Positions 1 to 6,613 of a DNA stretch of 64,000 nt are shown here, piece after piece. How positions within the stretch are numbered: position 1 is the first letter of the stretch; every line of letters begins with the position of its first letter. Source of the stretch: Solirubrobacter soli DSM 22325 (GTDB lineage Bacteria > Actinomycetota > Thermoleophilia > Solirubrobacterales > Solirubrobacteraceae); contig NZ_KE384074.1 in assembly GCF_000423665.1 (NCBI RefSeq), forward strand, positions 272,761-336,760, given 5' to 3'. A program made the position numbers and the translations under genes. Under the pieces are notes generated by a model, which saw only the letters and a program-made list of their open reading frames with translations, was not told the DNA's origin and did no database searches.

Positions 1-172
1 GCGCTCGTTCGCGCCGGGCCGCCAGGTGGCGACGCTGACCGTTCCGGGCGCCGGTCGCATCCGGGCGACGAGCTACGACGCGACCGGCCGCGAGGCCGCG
101 AGCGGCCGCGGGGACGGGGCGACGGTCGCGATCGCGATCCCACCCGGAGGCTTCGCCATCGCTGAACGCTGA
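1..172 (+). CDS. C-terminal fragment of a secreted or surface protein
   Basis: An open frame enters from the left edge (frame starting at base 2) and stops with TGA at 170-172, giving 56 residues. The fragment alternates small, charged and beta-branched residues and ends in GGFAIAER, which looks like the last strands of a beta-sandwich such as the C-terminal domain of a glycoside hydrolase. That family suggestion is only an impression from composition; the catalytic part lies outside the window. It reads in the same direction as the HD hydrolase that starts 165 bases downstream. Confidence 0.5.
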   Translation, partial: RSFAPGRQVATLTVPGAGRIRATSYDATGREAASGRGDGATVAIAIPPGGFAIAER

Positions 173-337
173 CCCCTTGGCGTGGCAGACGGAGCGATCG
201 GCTCGTCGGTCTGCGCGAGCTTGGGGGGTGGGTGACAGGAGAGTCCACAGCGGACCTCCACGTCGCCCACCCCCCCACCTCGCGCAGCCGACCGAGGGGC
301 GGCGTGTCGCCCGGGGTGGCTGTGGTACGAATGACGA

Positions 338-895
338 GTGGAGCCCGGACCGTTCATCCAGACCCTGTCGGGTCGCCGCGTGAACCCCCTCGACGCCGCG
401 CCTGACGACATCGACCCGGCCGACATCGCCAACGCGCTCGCGAACCTGTGCCGGTTCGGCGGACACAGCCGCGGGTTCTACTCGGTCGCGCAGCACTCGG
501 TGATCGTGTGCGACCTGCTCGAGGAGCAAGGCGCCACGCCCGACGAGTTGATGGCCGCGCTGCTGCACGACGCCGCCGAGGCCTATCTCGGCGACCTCCC
601 CCACCCGATCAAGCACCGCAGCGAGCTCGGCGCGAACTTCCGCGCGGCGGAGAAGCAGCTGGAGGCGGTGATCGTCGAGCGTTTCGCCCTGCCCGAGGCC
701 TCCGCGCGCATCAAGCCGCTCGACCGCGCCCTGCTGGCCACCGAGCGCCGCATCTTCAGCACGGTCAGCTGGGAGTGGCCGGAGCTCGACGGCGTCGAGC
801 CGCTCGACCTCGTCATCGAGCCGTGGCTCCCCGACCGCGCCCGCGAGGAGTTCACGCGCCGCTACGACGCCCTCGCCGCTCTGCGGCAGAGCTGA
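338..895 (+). CDS. HD-domain phosphohydrolase (YfbR-like)
   Basis: 185 residues from a GTG start at 338. The HD signature is readable: His43 and His53 in GGHSRGFYSVAQHS, then the HD pair His77-Asp78 in AALLHDAAEAYLGDLPHP. This is the arrangement of small 5'-nucleotidase/dNTP-type HD hydrolases, which bind a divalent metal and cleave phosphoester bonds; substrate cannot be told from sequence. A TACGAA element 7 bases before GTG and the lack of a Shine-Dalgarno suggest a leaderless message. It stands alone, followed by a 350-bp gap holding a tandem repeat. Family assignment is firm, exact substrate unknown. Confidence 0.85.
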   Translation: MEPGPFIQTLSGRRVNPLDAAPDDIDPADIANALANLCRFGGHSRGFYSVAQHSVIVCDLLEEQGATPDELMAALLHDAAEAYLGDLPHPIKHRSELGANFRAAEKQLEAVIVERFALPEASARIKPLDRALLATERRIFSTVSWEWPELDGVEPLDLVIEPWLPDRAREEFTRRYDALAALRQS

Positions 896-1205
896 ACGGC
901 GAGACGCCGCGCGGGGCGCGGGGCGCGGGCGGCGCGGGGCAGGACGCGGGGCGCGGGCGCGAGGCGCAGGGCGCGGGCGCGCAGGGCACGGGCGCGAAGC
1001 GCAGGGCGTGGGCGCGCGGCGCAGGGCGTGGGCGCGCGGCGCAGGGCGTGGGCGCGCGGCGCGAGGGCAGGACGTGGGCGCGCGGCGCGAGGCGCAGGAC
1101 GTGGGCGCGCGGCGCGAGGCGCGAGGCGCAGGGCGCGGGCGCGCGGCGCGGGGCGCGCGGCCGGGCGCGGGCGCGCGGCGCGGGGCGCAAGGCGCCGCGA
1201 CGCAT
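896..1205 (+). repeat. GC-rich degenerate tandem repeat, about 20-bp unit
   Basis: The gap between the HD gene and csbD is built from gcgcgg/gggcgc blocks. Three perfect 20-bp copies of gcagggcgtgggcgcgcggc lie at 1001-1020, 1021-1040 and 1041-1060; before and after them the unit degenerates to 20-34 bp versions that keep the core gtgggcgcgcggcgc. Several overlapping frames stay open through it because it lacks A/T, and those I reject as genes. It looks like slippage-generated minisatellite DNA. Confidence 0.85.
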
Positions 1206-1210
1206 CGCGG

Positions 1211-1234
1211 CGCGCCCTCCCGGAGGAGGGCGCG
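1211..1234. terminator. 10-bp perfect stem-loop between convergent genes
   Basis: Arms cgcgccctcc (1211-1220) and ggagggcgcg (1225-1234) pair perfectly around a 4-base loop. It sits 11 bases past the csbD stop and could end csbD transcripts (minus) and those of the HD gene (plus). There is no T tract on either side, so it would be a U-less terminator of the kind common in high-GC actinobacteria. Confidence 0.6.
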
Positions 1235-1245
1235 GCGTGCGGTGG

Positions 1246-1425
1246 TCAGTCGCGGTCGCGGTTCACGGTGTCCTTGACCTTGTCGGCGGCGTCGCCGACC
1301 TTGTCCTTCACCGTGCCCGAGGCGCGGTCGACCTTGCCCTCGCGCTTGAGGCCGTCGTCGCCGGTGAGCGCACCCGCGGCTTCCTTCGTGCGGCCCTTGA
1401 GCTCGTCGGTCTTGCCATCGCCCAT
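1246..1425 (-). CDS. csbD: CsbD-family stress protein
   Basis: A 59-residue gene, ATG at 1425 with a good Shine-Dalgarno (AAAGGAG) ending 6 bases upstream. The product is hydrophilic and rich in Lys, Asp and Gly: MGDGKTDELKGRTKEAAGAL, then a second KVDRASGTVKDKVGDAADKV block. This is the two-repeat helical pattern and the usual length of CsbD proteins, which accumulate in general stress responses and whose biochemical role is not settled. Monocistronic, ending near a stem-loop. Confidence 0.9.
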   Translation of the reverse strand: MGDGKTDELKGRTKEAAGALTGDDGLKREGKVDRASGTVKDKVGDAADKVKDTVNRDRD

Positions 1426-1493
1426 GAGAGGCTCCTTTCAGAAGAGAGAACGCTTGGCTCTACCCGGAGCGGGCGCGGTTCATCATCGTGTTC

Positions 1494-2288
1494 ATGCATC
1501 TGACCGCGGTCGACGCCCGCATCTCGGAGGACACGCCCCGCGACCTGCGTGGGGTCAGGGAGCTGCGCACCCGGCTCGAGGCCGCGTACGGCACGAAGGC
1601 GCTCACGATCGAAGGCCGCCAGGGACCGTTCGAGCGCACGCACTGGCGCGATGACCTCGCCGCGTCCGAGGCGGTGCTGCGCGAGGCGGCCGAGCGGGTC
1701 CCGGGCGTGATCCTGGCGAGTGACTGCTCGCTCGCGCTCGCCACGCTCCCACGCGCGAACGCCACCGTCCTCTGGCTCGACGCCCACGCCGACTACGACA
1801 CCCCGTCAACCCAGACCTACGACTTCCTCGGCTGCATGAGCCTCGCGGGCGCGACCGGCGCCTGGGAGAGCCCGTTCGGGGCGATCGATCCGCGGCGGGT
1901 CGTCCACGTCGGCGCCCGCTCGCAGCCGGGGGACTTCGACTACGCCGGGCAGGAGCAGGGGCGCGGGGAACTGAAGGCGATGCTCCCGGCCACAGCGACG
2001 TTGGACGAGATCGCGGAGGCGCTCGGGCCCGGCCCCGTATACGTCCACTTCGACCCGGACGTGCTCGACCCGTCGATCAACCCGATCCCCTACGGCCGCC
2101 CGAACGGGATGACCGAAGCGAACGTCCGCGCGATCGCCGACGCGATCACGCCGGTCGGCCTAGAGCTCTGCGCCTTCCACTCCGCCGACGACGCCGGCAC
2201 CCGGGACCGGGTGGCCGCCTTGCTCGTCGACCTGGTCACGGCGTTTCTTCCGCCGCCGGAACGCGAAGAAGCCGACGCCCAGGGCTAG
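1494..2288 (+). CDS. Arginase/agmatinase-family ureohydrolase
   Basis: 264 residues from ATG 1494 (an in-frame GTG lies two codons upstream at 1488; neither has a clear ribosome site). The ureohydrolase metal motifs are visible: DAHAD at about residues 96-100 followed by YDTP, and HFDPDVLDP with Asp187 and Asp189. Family members hydrolyse guanidino or formimino groups using two Mn ions. The first metal motif, normally GGDHS, reads ASDCS here, so the canonical His is Cys78; many actinobacterial arginase-like proteins vary at this point, and substrate is therefore uncertain. The last 129 bases overlap the 3' end of the opposite-strand gene. Confidence 0.85.
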   Translation: MHLTAVDARISEDTPRDLRGVRELRTRLEAAYGTKALTIEGRQGPFERTHWRDDLAASEAVLREAAERVPGVILASDCSLALATLPRANATVLWLDAHADYDTPSTQTYDFLGCMSLAGATGAWESPFGAIDPRRVVHVGARSQPGDFDYAGQEQGRGELKAMLPATATLDEIAEALGPGPVYVHFDPDVLDPSINPIPYGRPNGMTEANVRAIADAITPVGLELCAFHSADDAGTRDRVAALLVDLVTAFLPPPEREEADAQG

Positions 2289-2849
2289 CGCGACGACCGC
2301 GGCGCCGACGAGCTTCGGCAACGCCGACCCGAAGCTGACCCCGTGCAGCTCGGCCAGCCGCCGCACCGCCACCTCGCCGGCCGCGGCGTAGTCCTGCCCC
2401 GGCTTCGCCAGCCCCGCCAAGGCGCGCTGGTCGGCCTTGGACGGCTCCTCCTTCTCGCACGGGTCGACGTAGCCCTCGGCCCGTTTCAAGCCGACGCAGT
2501 TGTAGATGCCGTAGCCGTTGGGCATCACGACCAGCACCCAGTCGGAGTTGAACTGGGCGAGCTCCTGCGCGAGGAACTTCGAGTACAGCTGCGGCTGCTT
2601 GAACAGCTGCGGGACCGACCCGAGATCGAAGTCGTGGGCGATCATCGCCACCCGCACCGAGTAGCCCTTCGACCGCGCCTTGTCGATCGTCGATTCCAAG
2701 GCGGACGTCGACGAGCGGGGCAGCTTGAGCTGGTACGGGTAGAACACCCGCTCCTTGATCAGGACGTCCGAGGCGGGATCGCCGTCGGCCCGCGCGAGCG
2801 CGACGGGCCAGACGACGAGCAACGCCGCGACGAGCGCGGCGAGTCTCAC
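2160..2849 (-). CDS. Secreted/membrane-anchored TPM-like protein
   Basis: 229 residues from GTG 2849, chosen over the upstream TTG at 2882 because GTG overlaps the stop of the upstream substrate-binding lipoprotein gene as GTGA. Residues 1-21 form a signal peptide ending near ALARADG. The body has an alpha/beta pattern with DWVLVVMPNGYGIYNC, which resembles TPM (phosphatase-like) extracellular domains, and a single membrane helix (KLVGAAVVALALGVGFFAF) precedes an Arg/Lys-rich tail. Function is unknown. The hydrophilic tail after the helix is encoded inside the antisense of the arginase-family gene (129-bp overlap). Confidence 0.7.
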   Translation of the reverse strand: MRLAALVAALLVVWPVALARADGDPASDVLIKERVFYPYQLKLPRSSTSALESTIDKARSKGYSVRVAMIAHDFDLGSVPQLFKQPQLYSKFLAQELAQFNSDWVLVVMPNGYGIYNCVGLKRAEGYVDPCEKEEPSKADQRALAGLAKPGQDYAAAGEVAVRRLAELHGVSFGSALPKLVGAAVVALALGVGFFAFRRRKKRRDQVDEQGGHPVPGAGVVGGVEGAEL

Positions 2850-4021
2850 CCCAACGAGTCTGTACGCAGTGACCGCTCCCAAGTGAAGGCTCCGTTCTTC
2901 ACCTTGAGGATGACGCGGTTGTCGTACAAGAGCGTGTGATCGTGGGCGAAGCGCACGACGCCCAGCGAGTTGACGAAGTTCATGTCCAGCGTCGAGATCT
3001 GGGAGGCGACCTTCGCCCCGTCGGTCGACTTCGCGCGGGCGACGCCGTGGGCGAGGGTGCGGATCGAGTCGTAGCCCTGCTGGGCGTCGAACCCGGGCGC
3101 GCGACCGTAGGCGGCCTTGAACTTGTCGGCCCAGCCCGAGGCCATCGGCGTGTTCTGACCGGTCGCGGTGGCGAGCACGTACGTGCCATCGCCCGCAGCG
3201 CCCGCCGCGGAGAGGAACGCGGGGTCCTCGTTGCCCGAGGTCACCGTGAAGGTCCCCTTGTAGCCGGCGTCGCGGAGCGCGGCGATCAGTTCGCCGCCCT
3301 TCTCGGGCGCACCGGTCCAGAGGATGAAGTTCGGCTTGGCGGCGACCGCCGCCGCGGCGATCGTGTCCAGCTTGGGCCCGCCCGGCTCGACCGTCTGCAA
3401 CGACACGAGCTTGGGCGTCTTGTCGATCAGCCCGATCGCCTCGCGGGCGAGCGTCTTGGACTCGGCCGAGTCGTCCTGGACGACCGCGAGCCGGTCGGCC
3501 TCCTTGTAGTTCATCCAGAACGTCGAGGAGAGCGCCTGCTGGTAGACCGTCCCGTTCATCTGGAACGTCGATTGCAGGTCCTCACTGACCAGACCGTTCT
3601 GGGTGGCCGAGGTGACCAGGAACGGGATCCCGGTCGAGTCGATGACCGGTACCTCGCGCTCGGCGGCGGCGTCGCACATGCCGCCGATCACGCCGGCGGT
3701 GGCATCGTCACCGTCGGAGATGAAGGACTTCGCCGCCTCGTAGGCGACGTTGGGATCGCACGCGTCGTCGACGACGCTGAGCGCCACCTTCTTGCCGAGC
3801 ACGCCGCCGGAGCCATTGAGCTCCTTGACGGCGAGGTTCGCGCCGTCCATCAGGTCCTTGGCGCGGGTGCCGAGCTCTCCCTGGCGCTGCACCGGAGCGA
3901 GGACGCCGAACGTCAGCGTCCCGGTCAGCTGCGGCGTCGTGTCCGCCTTCTTGTTGCCGCCGCACCCGCCCGCGACGAGCCCGGTCACCACGAGCGCCGC
4001 GACGGCGCCTTTCCGTACCAC
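2846..4021 (-). CDS. LivJ-like substrate-binding lipoprotein
   Basis: 391 residues from GTG 4021, placed after the AAGGGAG ribosome site 10 bases upstream; a longer frame to 4084 would run through the terminator at 4048-4080 and is rejected. The N-terminus is a lipoprotein signal ending TGLVAGGC. The mature part is a type-1 periplasmic binding fold of the branched-chain amino acid class (PAVDD-like start LTFGVLAPVQ, GVIGGMCDAAAE, GIPFLVTSATQNG, QQGYDSIRTLAHG). Such proteins feed ABC permeases or act as sensors. No permease or ATPase is adjacent; its only operon partner is the TPM-like gene it overlaps by 4 bases. Confidence 0.85.
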   Translation of the reverse strand: MVRKGAVAALVVTGLVAGGCGGNKKADTTPQLTGTLTFGVLAPVQRQGELGTRAKDLMDGANLAVKELNGSGGVLGKKVALSVVDDACDPNVAYEAAKSFISDGDDATAGVIGGMCDAAAEREVPVIDSTGIPFLVTSATQNGLVSEDLQSTFQMNGTVYQQALSSTFWMNYKEADRLAVVQDDSAESKTLAREAIGLIDKTPKLVSLQTVEPGGPKLDTIAAAAVAAKPNFILWTGAPEKGGELIAALRDAGYKGTFTVTSGNEDPAFLSAAGAAGDGTYVLATATGQNTPMASGWADKFKAAYGRAPGFDAQQGYDSIRTLAHGVARAKSTDGAKVASQISTLDMNFVNSLGVVRFAHDHTLLYDNRVILKVKNGAFTWERSLRTDSLG

Positions 4022-4047
4022 GATCAAACGTCTCCCTTGCAAAAACA

Positions 4048-4080
4048 CGAGCGGGCCGCCCATCGAGGGCGGCCCGCTCG
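4048..4080 (-). terminator. Strong rho-independent terminator
   Basis: Arms cgagcgggccgccc (4048-4061) and gggcggcccgctcg (4067-4080) form a perfect 14-bp stem with a 5-base loop; on the minus strand it is followed by TGTTTTT. It lies 14 bases past the stop of the LVIVD-repeat gene and before the ribosome site of the lipoprotein gene, so it separates the two transcription units. Confidence 0.92.
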
Positions 4081-4093
4081 CCATGTCACTTCG

Positions 4094-6448
4094 CTACGGC
4101 GTCGTCGTCGACAGCGTAAACGTCAGCGTCTTGTTGTAGGCGCCCGTGCGGAGCGCGTCGCCGGCCGAGACGTGCTGGCCGAACGTGATCGACACCGTGT
4201 CGTTGCTCGTCGGCCCGGTGTAGGTGAGCAGGCCGGTCGGAGCGGACGAGCCGCCCACGTCCTTGAGCGCGCCACCGGTGCCGGCCGGGCTCGACGCCTT
4301 GGCCTGCAGCGAGGACGGCAGCGAGAACGCGCCGTTGACGAGGTGGCCGGTCGCCGTCGCCGACGGGTCGGCCACGGCGAGCGCGCCGTCGCCGGCGGTC
4401 GAGATGACGTTGGCCGTCGTCGACGCCGTGTAGTCCTTCGCGATGCCCGGCGTGAACGCGCCGAACGCGGCCGGCGTGCCCATCGTCAGCGCCAGCGTGG
4501 CGGGGACGGTGCCGCCGGCCGGGCTCGTGACGTTGGTCGTCTTGGCCGGGGTCTGCGAGTCGTCGCAGGAGTTCCAGCAGACCTTCGGCTGCACGACGCC
4601 CTTGATCGGGTCCGTGAAGCGCAGGACGTCGACGCCACGGGAGTAGTCCGCGACGTACACGTAGCCGTTGTGCCAGTACGCGGCCGAGGCGTTGTTGGCG
4701 ATCTGGGCCGGGTTGCCGCCGGAGGCCGCGACCGCGGGAACGCGGAAGTAGGCCGCCTGCTTGATGTCGGTCGGGTCGGACACGTCGAGGATGCGCGTGC
4801 CCTGGGCGTAGAACGCGATCGCGACCATGTCGCCCTGGACCGTGAACCAGTGCGCCGAGCAGCTCGAGCCGTTGACGGAGCCCGGGAGGTCCTTGGGCGT
4901 GTAGTCGTCGAGCTTCTCGATGAAGTAGCGCTTGGTCGGATCGGTGGCGACCCACTTCGGGTCCCACGCCTGGCCGTTGTAGCTGCCCGCGAGGTTCGCG
5001 GTGACGAAGCGGCCGGAGCCGCCGCCCGAGGTCGACGTGCAGCTGGTGACGTTCTCCTGCGTGACGTACTGCAGGTCGGTCTTGTTGAACGTCCGCCCGC
5101 CCGGGGTGGTGATCGTGGCCGGGGACTTGTCCGAGGCCGCCTGGGTGCGGTGGTAGGAGTTGTGCTCGATGCTCACCTGCGCGTACTGCGCGTCGGACTC
5201 GAGCGTCGGGACGCCGCCGCCGGCGTACGGGACCGGGTCGGTCGCCGTGGCCCAGCGGTCGGTGTTGGTCGTCGGGTCGTGGTGGAAGCCGTTGGTGTAG
5301 TAGCCGCGGACGCCGCCGAAGCCGGACGTCCAGGCGACGCCGTTCTGGTCGACGTCGACCGAGTGCGTGTACGCGGTCGTGTTGTTGTTGCGCTTGGTGT
5401 CGACCGGGTTGGCGTACGTGTACGGGTGGACCGGGTCGCGCACGTCGGTCACGAAGGACGGGACGCCCGTCCACTCGGGATGCAGCACGCCCGCGCCGTC
5501 CTGCGGCTGGCCGTTGACGGCGGTGCCGTTGTTGGCCGGGCCGACGCTCCAGAGGTAGCGGCAGTCGTTGATGCAGGTGGCCGTGTGACCGGCCGGGACC
5601 CAGTGGTAGGAGACGACCTGCGGGTTCCACGGGTTGCTGACATCGATGATGTAGAGGCCCGTGCGGCCGCCCGGGTGGCCGTTGTTGCCGAACGAGCGCG
5701 GGTCGCGGGCCAGGAAGGCGAGCTTGCGGCGCGAGTCGACCGTGGGGTTCTCACCCTCGTAGAAGCGGCCGTTGGGCGTGTCGGCCGCGACGTCGCGGTT
5801 GCCGAAGTGGCCCGCGGGCTGCTCGAGCTGCTTGGACGTGACGCCGCCGACGAAGAGCGGCTTCTCGGCGTCCTTGAGCGACCAGATCGAAAGGCCGCCG
5901 GTGCCATCGCCCAGCAGGAAGTCGTAGCCGAGGTTCTCGAAGTGGATGAAGTTCGCGCCGGCGTAGTTGCCGTTCGCGTTGCTCGGGTTGGCGACCTGGT
6001 TGGAGAGGCCGCGCGAGTTCGAGAGCCACTCGATGTTGTCGCTCTTGACCGCGCCGTTGGCCGTCTGGTGCGAGTCTGCCGGAAGCGTCGGGCTCGCCGG
6101 CTCGGTCGCGATGCCACCGTTGACCATCGACAGCGACTTCGACTCGGCGTCGGCGTTCGCCGTCTTGGTGGCGCACTTGGCCGCGTCGGCGGCGGCCGTG
6201 GCCTGCTTGGCCACGTTGCCCGGATCGGCGGCAGCGGCGGCGGCCGAGGCCGTCGCGGCGTCGCACGCCTGCTTCTTGAGCTCGTTCGCGCGGTCGACCG
6301 ACGCCTGCGTCGTCTTCGCGATCGTGCCGGGATCGTCGCCGGGACCCTCCGGCGCGCCCTGTGCGAGCGCCGACCCGGCGCCCAATGTGCCCAGCAGGAT
6401 CGCTGCCGACAGCAGCGAGCCCACAGCCCTACACCTACGACCCTCCAT
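4094..6448 (-). CDS. Large secreted LVIVD-repeat (beta-propeller) protein
   Basis: 784 residues from ATG 6448, which has GAGGGGG six bases upstream; another ATG at 6463 lacks one. A signal peptide (LLSAAILLGTLGAGSALAQ) is followed by an Ala-rich helical segment with three spaced Cys, then a propeller with LVIVD-type strands such as GLYIIDVSNPWNP and TRILDVSDPTDI. The last 130 residues form a separate Thr/Ser-rich beta domain ending TLTFTLSTTTP, which reads like a repeated C-terminal module of Solirubrobacterales surface proteins (recalled, not checked). It is probably extracellular. Its transcript ends at the 4048-4080 terminator. Function unknown. Confidence 0.8.
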   Translation of the reverse strand: MEGRRCRAVGSLLSAAILLGTLGAGSALAQGAPEGPGDDPGTIAKTTQASVDRANELKKQACDAATASAAAAAADPGNVAKQATAAADAAKCATKTANADAESKSLSMVNGGIATEPASPTLPADSHQTANGAVKSDNIEWLSNSRGLSNQVANPSNANGNYAGANFIHFENLGYDFLLGDGTGGLSIWSLKDAEKPLFVGGVTSKQLEQPAGHFGNRDVAADTPNGRFYEGENPTVDSRRKLAFLARDPRSFGNNGHPGGRTGLYIIDVSNPWNPQVVSYHWVPAGHTATCINDCRYLWSVGPANNGTAVNGQPQDGAGVLHPEWTGVPSFVTDVRDPVHPYTYANPVDTKRNNNTTAYTHSVDVDQNGVAWTSGFGGVRGYYTNGFHHDPTTNTDRWATATDPVPYAGGGVPTLESDAQYAQVSIEHNSYHRTQAASDKSPATITTPGGRTFNKTDLQYVTQENVTSCTSTSGGGSGRFVTANLAGSYNGQAWDPKWVATDPTKRYFIEKLDDYTPKDLPGSVNGSSCSAHWFTVQGDMVAIAFYAQGTRILDVSDPTDIKQAAYFRVPAVAASGGNPAQIANNASAAYWHNGYVYVADYSRGVDVLRFTDPIKGVVQPKVCWNSCDDSQTPAKTTNVTSPAGGTVPATLALTMGTPAAFGAFTPGIAKDYTASTTANVISTAGDGALAVADPSATATGHLVNGAFSLPSSLQAKASSPAGTGGALKDVGGSSAPTGLLTYTGPTSNDTVSITFGQHVSAGDALRTGAYNKTLTFTLSTTTP

Positions 6449-6511
6449 GCAGTTCCCCCTCATGAGACCCAGAGCTACAGGAGGCGAGCTTATGAGGAGC
6501 CTAAAGTCCGG

Positions 6512-6613
6512 TCAATGGAGCGTCGCGTTGAGGAGGCTCAACGCGACGATTGCCGCAACGATCCCTAGACAAACGGCGAGGAGCGAAAGCAGGAAGCGGC
6601 GGCGGACGCTCAT
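6512..6613 (-). CDS. 33-residue membrane peptide coupled to CopC-CopD fusion
   Basis: ATG at 6613 overlaps the stop of the CopC-CopD fusion gene as ATGA, so it is translationally coupled as the last gene of copper cluster 1. The product is three Arg after MSV, then one hydrophobic helix (FLLSLLAVCLGIVAAIVALS) with a single Cys, ending NATLH. Positive-inside rule puts the C-terminus outside. I do not recognise a family. The coupling and the typical membrane pattern are the case for it being real; homologues in related copper operons would settle it. Confidence 0.6.
   Translation of the reverse strand: MSVRRRFLLSLLAVCLGIVAAIVALSLLNATLH
6521..6548. repeat. 12-bp perfect inverted repeat
   Basis: Arms cgtcgcgttgag (6521-6532) and ctcaacgcgacg (6537-6548) with a 4-base loop, inside the last third of the 33-residue peptide gene. 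It could be the terminator of copper cluster 1 embedded in coding sequence; there is no T tract after it. Confidence 0.75.

Noticed and set aside
448..1503. Long plus-strand open frame through the HD gene and repeat
   Set aside because: Arg/Ala-rich shadow in another frame of the HD gene and the GC-only repeat, with no start or domain logic; csbD reads on the other strand.
4022..4084. Extended N-terminus of the LivJ-like lipoprotein
   Set aside because: It would translate through the 14-bp terminator stem and lacks a ribosome site; GTG 4021 has one and gives a lipoprotein signal.
2936..6568. 1210-residue plus-strand open frame
   Set aside because: Antisense of the lipoprotein and LVIVD-repeat genes; extreme Arg/Val/Gly composition and no motif. 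Both real genes have signal peptides and a proper terminator.
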